This document shows positions 61,640 to 64,000 of a DNA stretch of 64,000 nucleotides, one piece after another. Each line of letters begins with the position of its first letter. Positions within the stretch are counted from its first letter, which is position 1. The translations under genes and the position numbers were made by a program. The notes below the pieces were generated by a model that was not told where the DNA came from, searched no databases, and worked only from the letters and a program-made list of their open reading frames with translations. This stretch comes from Clostridium zeae. GTDB lineage: Bacteria; Bacillota; Clostridia; Clostridiales; Clostridiaceae. The stretch spans positions 1,254,396 to 1,318,395 of the forward strand of contig NZ_BMBA01000001.1 in NCBI RefSeq assembly GCF_017312485.1, given 5' to 3'.

Positions 61640-62062
61640 ATGGAAAAAGATACTTGTTTTTATTGTGAAAAAGATGAAAGATTAGATATCCTGATGTTAA
61701 AGGTAACCAAACTTAATGTTTCAACTCTATATTTATTCAAAGAGCAAACCTATAAAGGCAGATGTGTTGTTGCTTATGATAATCATGTAAATGAATTATT
61801 TGAAATAAGTGAAAGTGAACTTGCTTTATTTATGAAAGATGTAGCGACAGCTGCAAAAGCTATTAAGACAGCATTTGGTGCTGATAAAATGAACCTTGGT
61901 GCTTATTCAGACAAGCTTCCACATCTTCACTTCCACGTTGTACCAAAATATAAAGACGGCTATAGCTGGGGTGGAACTTTCGAAATGAATCCTACAAACA
62001 ATCTTAAGCTTAGTGATAAAGAATATGCAGAGATAATTGATGCAATAAAAGCAAATCTATAA
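61640..62062 (+). CDS. HIT family nucleotide hydrolase
   Basis: 140-aa histidine-triad protein, a family that hydrolyses or transfers nucleoside phosphates such as Ap4A or AMP-lysine. The triad is HLHFHVVPK near residue 95. An N-terminal CFYCEKDE pair of cysteines may bind zinc. NLGAYSDKLPHLHFH is the conserved lead-in. Start ATG 61640 with GAGGTG upstream, three codons inside the longest frame. A perfect palindrome overlaps the predicted promoter, suggesting specific control. Confidence 0.9.
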   Translation: MEKDTCFYCEKDERLDILMLKVTKLNVSTLYLFKEQTYKGRCVVAYDNHVNELFEISESELALFMKDVATAAKAIKTAFGADKMNLGAYSDKLPHLHFHVVPKYKDGYSWGGTFEMNPTNNLKLSDKEYAEIIDAIKANL

Positions 62063-62133
62063 AACTTCATGACCTACAAAAAAACTATTACATCAAAAAC
62101 AATAGAATATATTTAAATTCTCATATAAAATTA

Positions 62134-62181
62134 GCCCTGCATATAAGGAGGTTTGTTTTCCTTTTTATGCACGGCCTTTTT
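62134..62181 (+). terminator. Terminator of the HIT gene
   Basis: GCCcTGCATAtAAGGA/TCCTTtTTATGCAcGGC arms with few mismatches, then CTTTTTC. The following 100 bp show nothing. Confidence 0.7.
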
Positions 62182-62281
62182 CTAAGTACTTTATGCATTT
62201 TGCAATAGCTTCTTTTAAAAATAAATTATATAATTAGTGCTACTATAAAGCTATATCATCAAATTATATATTAATTAGTTA

Positions 62282-62392
62282 TTACTTTGGCTTGTTTTTC
62301 TTTTGTTGTCCTTCACCACTTTCAGTTCTTTTAGTTCCTACATTAGTGTTTTGTTTGTTCTGTTCTTTTAAATTGTTTTTAGACTTAACCAT
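62282..62392 (-). CDS. 36-aa basic, Asn/Gln/Lys-rich peptide
   Basis: MVKSKNNLKEQNKQNTNVGT then KRTESGEGQQKKNKPK. Strongly hydrophilic, positively charged and without hydrophobic residues to form a core. The ATG has AAAGGAGTGAG upstream at good distance. Composition recalls small acid-soluble spore proteins of minor classes, but no family signature is seen; function unknown. Confidence 0.6.
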   Translation of the reverse strand: MVKSKNNLKEQNKQNTNVGTKRTESGEGQQKKNKPK

Positions 62393-62518
62393 AAATACTC
62401 ACTCCTTTCAGAAGTTAGCTTTTCCTTTTGAAAAGGTAATATTCATAGTAATTTTTATAATGCTGAGTATAGTTTAACTAACTAGTAATTTTAGGAGCCC
62501 TAATAAAAAATTTAAATA

Positions 62519-62552
62519 GTAAAAAAGGCTCACTAGTAAATAGTGAAGCCTC
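62519..62552 (-). terminator. Terminator of the binding-protein gene
   Basis: AGGCTTCACTA-TTTA-cTAGTGAGCCT hairpin (one mismatch) on the minus strand followed by six U. Confidence 0.85.
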
Positions 62553-62585
62553 ATAAAATTCATATAAAAAATGTATTTTATTGTT

Positions 62586-63566
62586 TTAATTCATATATTT
62601 ATCAACATTAGTTTTATCTACTTTCTCAAATGGTATCCATATATATTTACCATCACTAGTTAAGTTTTCTATCCCAGAGAGATTATTTCCTGATCCTAGT
62701 CTAATTGCAGCTTCCACCGCACTTATGCTTTGTCCTTTTGCAGATTGATATACCGAAAGCTGAATACTTCCATCTTTTATAGCTTTACATGCATCACTCG
62801 TGGCATCTACACCTAAAATAGGAACTGTCGAAGGATCAATATTACTCTCTCTTAAAGCATCCATAGCTCCCAGTGCCATATTATCATTATTGGCAATTAT
62901 GCAATCAAATTTCTTTCCTGTAGTTAAAAATATTTTAAGCATCTCTTTAGCCTTTTCTCTGCTCCAATCCGCATTATCTTCAAATACATACTCAGCATTT
63001 ATACCTTTATCAGCAAAAGTTTGCTTAACTGCCTCTGTACGTCCTTTTGTAGCTCTATGTCCCTTCTCTCCTTTCAATAAGACAACTTTAATATCACTCT
63101 TATTTTTCAAGTAATTTAGGATATACTCAGCTTCATACTGCCCAGCAACCTCTTCATTTGAAGAAACATAAATATACTTATTCTTCTCTAACAGCTTCCC
63201 ATCTGGTTCACTATTCATAAAAACTATAGGTACTCCTTTTGCAACTTTTTCAAGCTCTAGTGCTGTAGTTGGGTCTACTGGTGCACATACAATTACATTA
63301 TAACCACTAGAAACAGCCTCTTTTATTTGAGAAACTTGAGTTTCTATTACTCCAGCTGCATCCTTGACATCTAACTCAATCCCTTTACTTTCAGCATAAC
63401 TCTTAGCACTATCTGCTAGCAGTTTACGATATGAATCAGAAGCGTTTGAAACAGCGAATAAAATCTTAACTTTCTTATTCGAAACTGTATTATTCTTTGT
63501 GCTACAACCTGAAAATATAACTAAACTAATAATTATAATTAACATTAATGATATCTTTTTCCTCAT
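62586..63566 (-). CDS. Sugar-type substrate-binding lipoprotein (RbsB/GGBP-like)
   Basis: 326-aa extracellular lipoprotein. Signal peptide with lipobox VIFSGC, Cys at residue 21. Periplasmic-binding type-1 fold of the ribose/galactose branch: VKILFAVSNASDSYRKLLAD, GYNVIVCAPVDPTTALELEK (cited as VIVCAPVDPTTA), IIANNDNMALGAMDALRE, and PILGVDATSDACKAI. Start ATG 63566 with AGGGGGAAAAC upstream; the longer frame runs into the chemoreceptor gene. Encoded 52 bp after a chemoreceptor and followed by a terminator with no transporter genes, so it may serve sensing. Ligand unknown. Confidence 0.88.
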   Translation of the reverse strand: MRKKISLMLIIIISLVIFSGCSTKNNTVSNKKVKILFAVSNASDSYRKLLADSAKSYAESKGIELDVKDAAGVIETQVSQIKEAVSSGYNVIVCAPVDPTTALELEKVAKGVPIVFMNSEPDGKLLEKNKYIYVSSNEEVAGQYEAEYILNYLKNKSDIKVVLLKGEKGHRATKGRTEAVKQTFADKGINAEYVFEDNADWSREKAKEMLKIFLTTGKKFDCIIANNDNMALGAMDALRESNIDPSTVPILGVDATSDACKAIKDGSIQLSVYQSAKGQSISAVEAAIRLGSGNNLSGIENLTSDGKYIWIPFEKVDKTNVDKYMN

Positions 63567-63618
63567 ATGTTTTCCCCCTGATTTTATTATGCAGGCTTTT
63601 CCAATCAATCTTTGCCTC

Positions 63619-64000
63619 TTACAACTTAAATATCTTAACTTGCTTACCAAGCTCATCAGCTGTAGCCGATAACGTTTCGGCATCAACTGCTACCTTTTCA
63701 CTATTTTGAGTGGTACTATTTGCCTGAATAACCATCACTTCTGAAGTAGCTAGAATTTCTTCCGAACTTGCTGCTTGTTGTTCAGCTATAGCTGCTACTG
63801 ATGCTGCAACTTCATCTAAATTTCCTATTTTATCAATCATACCTTGTATTAACTTGTTTGTTTCATTGATCATATCAAAAATACTATCAAAGGTATCTGC
63901 AGTACCACTTATTAAGTAACTACTATCAGCTATATGCTCTGCACTCTCACGTGCTTGGCTTACAGTATCTGAAACAAGTCTATTTATTCCATTTACAAGC
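63619..64000 (-). CDS. Methyl-accepting chemotaxis protein, C-terminal part (5' end outside window)
   Basis: The visible 126 codons are the C-terminal signalling helix of a chemoreceptor: SDTVSQARESAEHIADSSYL, NETNKLIQGMIDKIGNLDEV, AASVAAIAEQQAASSEEILA and ending ETLSATADELGKQVKIFKL. The AAIAEQQAASSEEI segment is the usual methylation-helix/ANS-type region downstream of the CheA/CheW-binding tip, which lies beyond position 64000. Followed by a binding lipoprotein gene on the same strand. Receptor identity is firm; ligand domain is not visible. Confidence 0.92.
   Translation of the reverse strand, partial: LVNGINRLVSDTVSQARESAEHIADSSYLISGTADTFDSIFDMINETNKLIQGMIDKIGNLDEVAASVAAIAEQQAASSEEILATSEVMVIQANSTTQNSEKVAVDAETLSATADELGKQVKIFKL

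Overview
The window reads as chromosomal DNA of a spore-forming, fermentative Clostridium (sensu stricto, low G+C). This rests on very A+T-rich intergenic DNA, strong GGAGG-type ribosome binding sites with frequent TTG/GTG starts, a bifunctional aldehyde/alcohol dehydrogenase, a monomeric [FeFe] hydrogenase of the CpI type, a Spo0E-family phosphatase, an orphan PAS histidine kinase, and clostridial families such as DUF1836, DUF4003 and CBO0543. No rRNA, tRNA, CRISPR array, intact insertion sequence or prophage was found. Species-level identification is not attempted.

Layout. 0-9 kb: the 5' part of adhE (cut by the window edge), an HD-domain protein, a PAS-only protein, a DUF1836 regulator divergent from a hemolysin III gene, a large lipoprotein, an M20 amidohydrolase and a DUF554 membrane protein. 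9-16 kb: lysC with a lysine riboswitch, dusA, hydA and degV. 16-25 kb: a cytosolic VIT/vWA protein, DUF4003, a GNAT/DUF2156 pair, an oxidoreductase, ribonuclease Z, a TerB-like protein and a stand-alone S4 paralogue. 25-32 kb: an amino-acid permease, a marR-MFS operon, a YdcF-like protein, a THF riboswitch with folT, and a DMT transporter. 32-37.5 kb: two CheX proteins plus a broken receiver-CheX remnant, a solitary infC with an apparent ATT start, a CarD-family regulator and a TetM-like ribosomal-protection GTPase. 37.5-48 kb: nitroreductase, cbiB-cobD, a glycine riboswitch ahead of ACT and DUF711 genes, a DEAD-box helicase, an amidase, a second DMT transporter, an internally shortened WYL-type regulator and uvsE. 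48-55 kb: a complete livJ-H-M-G-F branched-chain amino-acid ABC operon and an orphan histidine kinase. 55-62.5 kb: small or surface/spore-type genes (34-aa membrane peptide, Met-rich repeat protein, coiled-coil/3D hydrolase, alanine dehydrogenase, Spo0E-like phosphatase, YmaF, CBO0543, HIT hydrolase, 36-aa basic peptide). 62.5-64 kb: a sugar-type binding lipoprotein and the C-terminus of a chemoreceptor.

How it works together. AdhE and HydA are the reductant-disposal arms of fermentation. LysC, Ald, the Liv system, the permease and the glycine-riboswitch operon deal with amino acids, and three classical riboswitches (lysine, tetrahydrofolate, glycine) are readable. Four genes concern translation (S4 paralogue, solitary IF-3, TetM-like GTPase, DusA), none in its usual ribosomal operon.

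The most interesting unexplained signals are: twin identical-architecture operators around the DUF1836/hemolysin III divergent promoter; a MITE-like repeat family whose members carry a ribosome binding site and a conserved micro-ORF; the glycine riboswitch on ACT-DUF711; the receiver-CheX deletion remnant; a Met-repeat/His-Tyr-tail protein; and small genes that length cut-offs would miss. I did not find a clearly new multi-gene defence or biosynthetic system.
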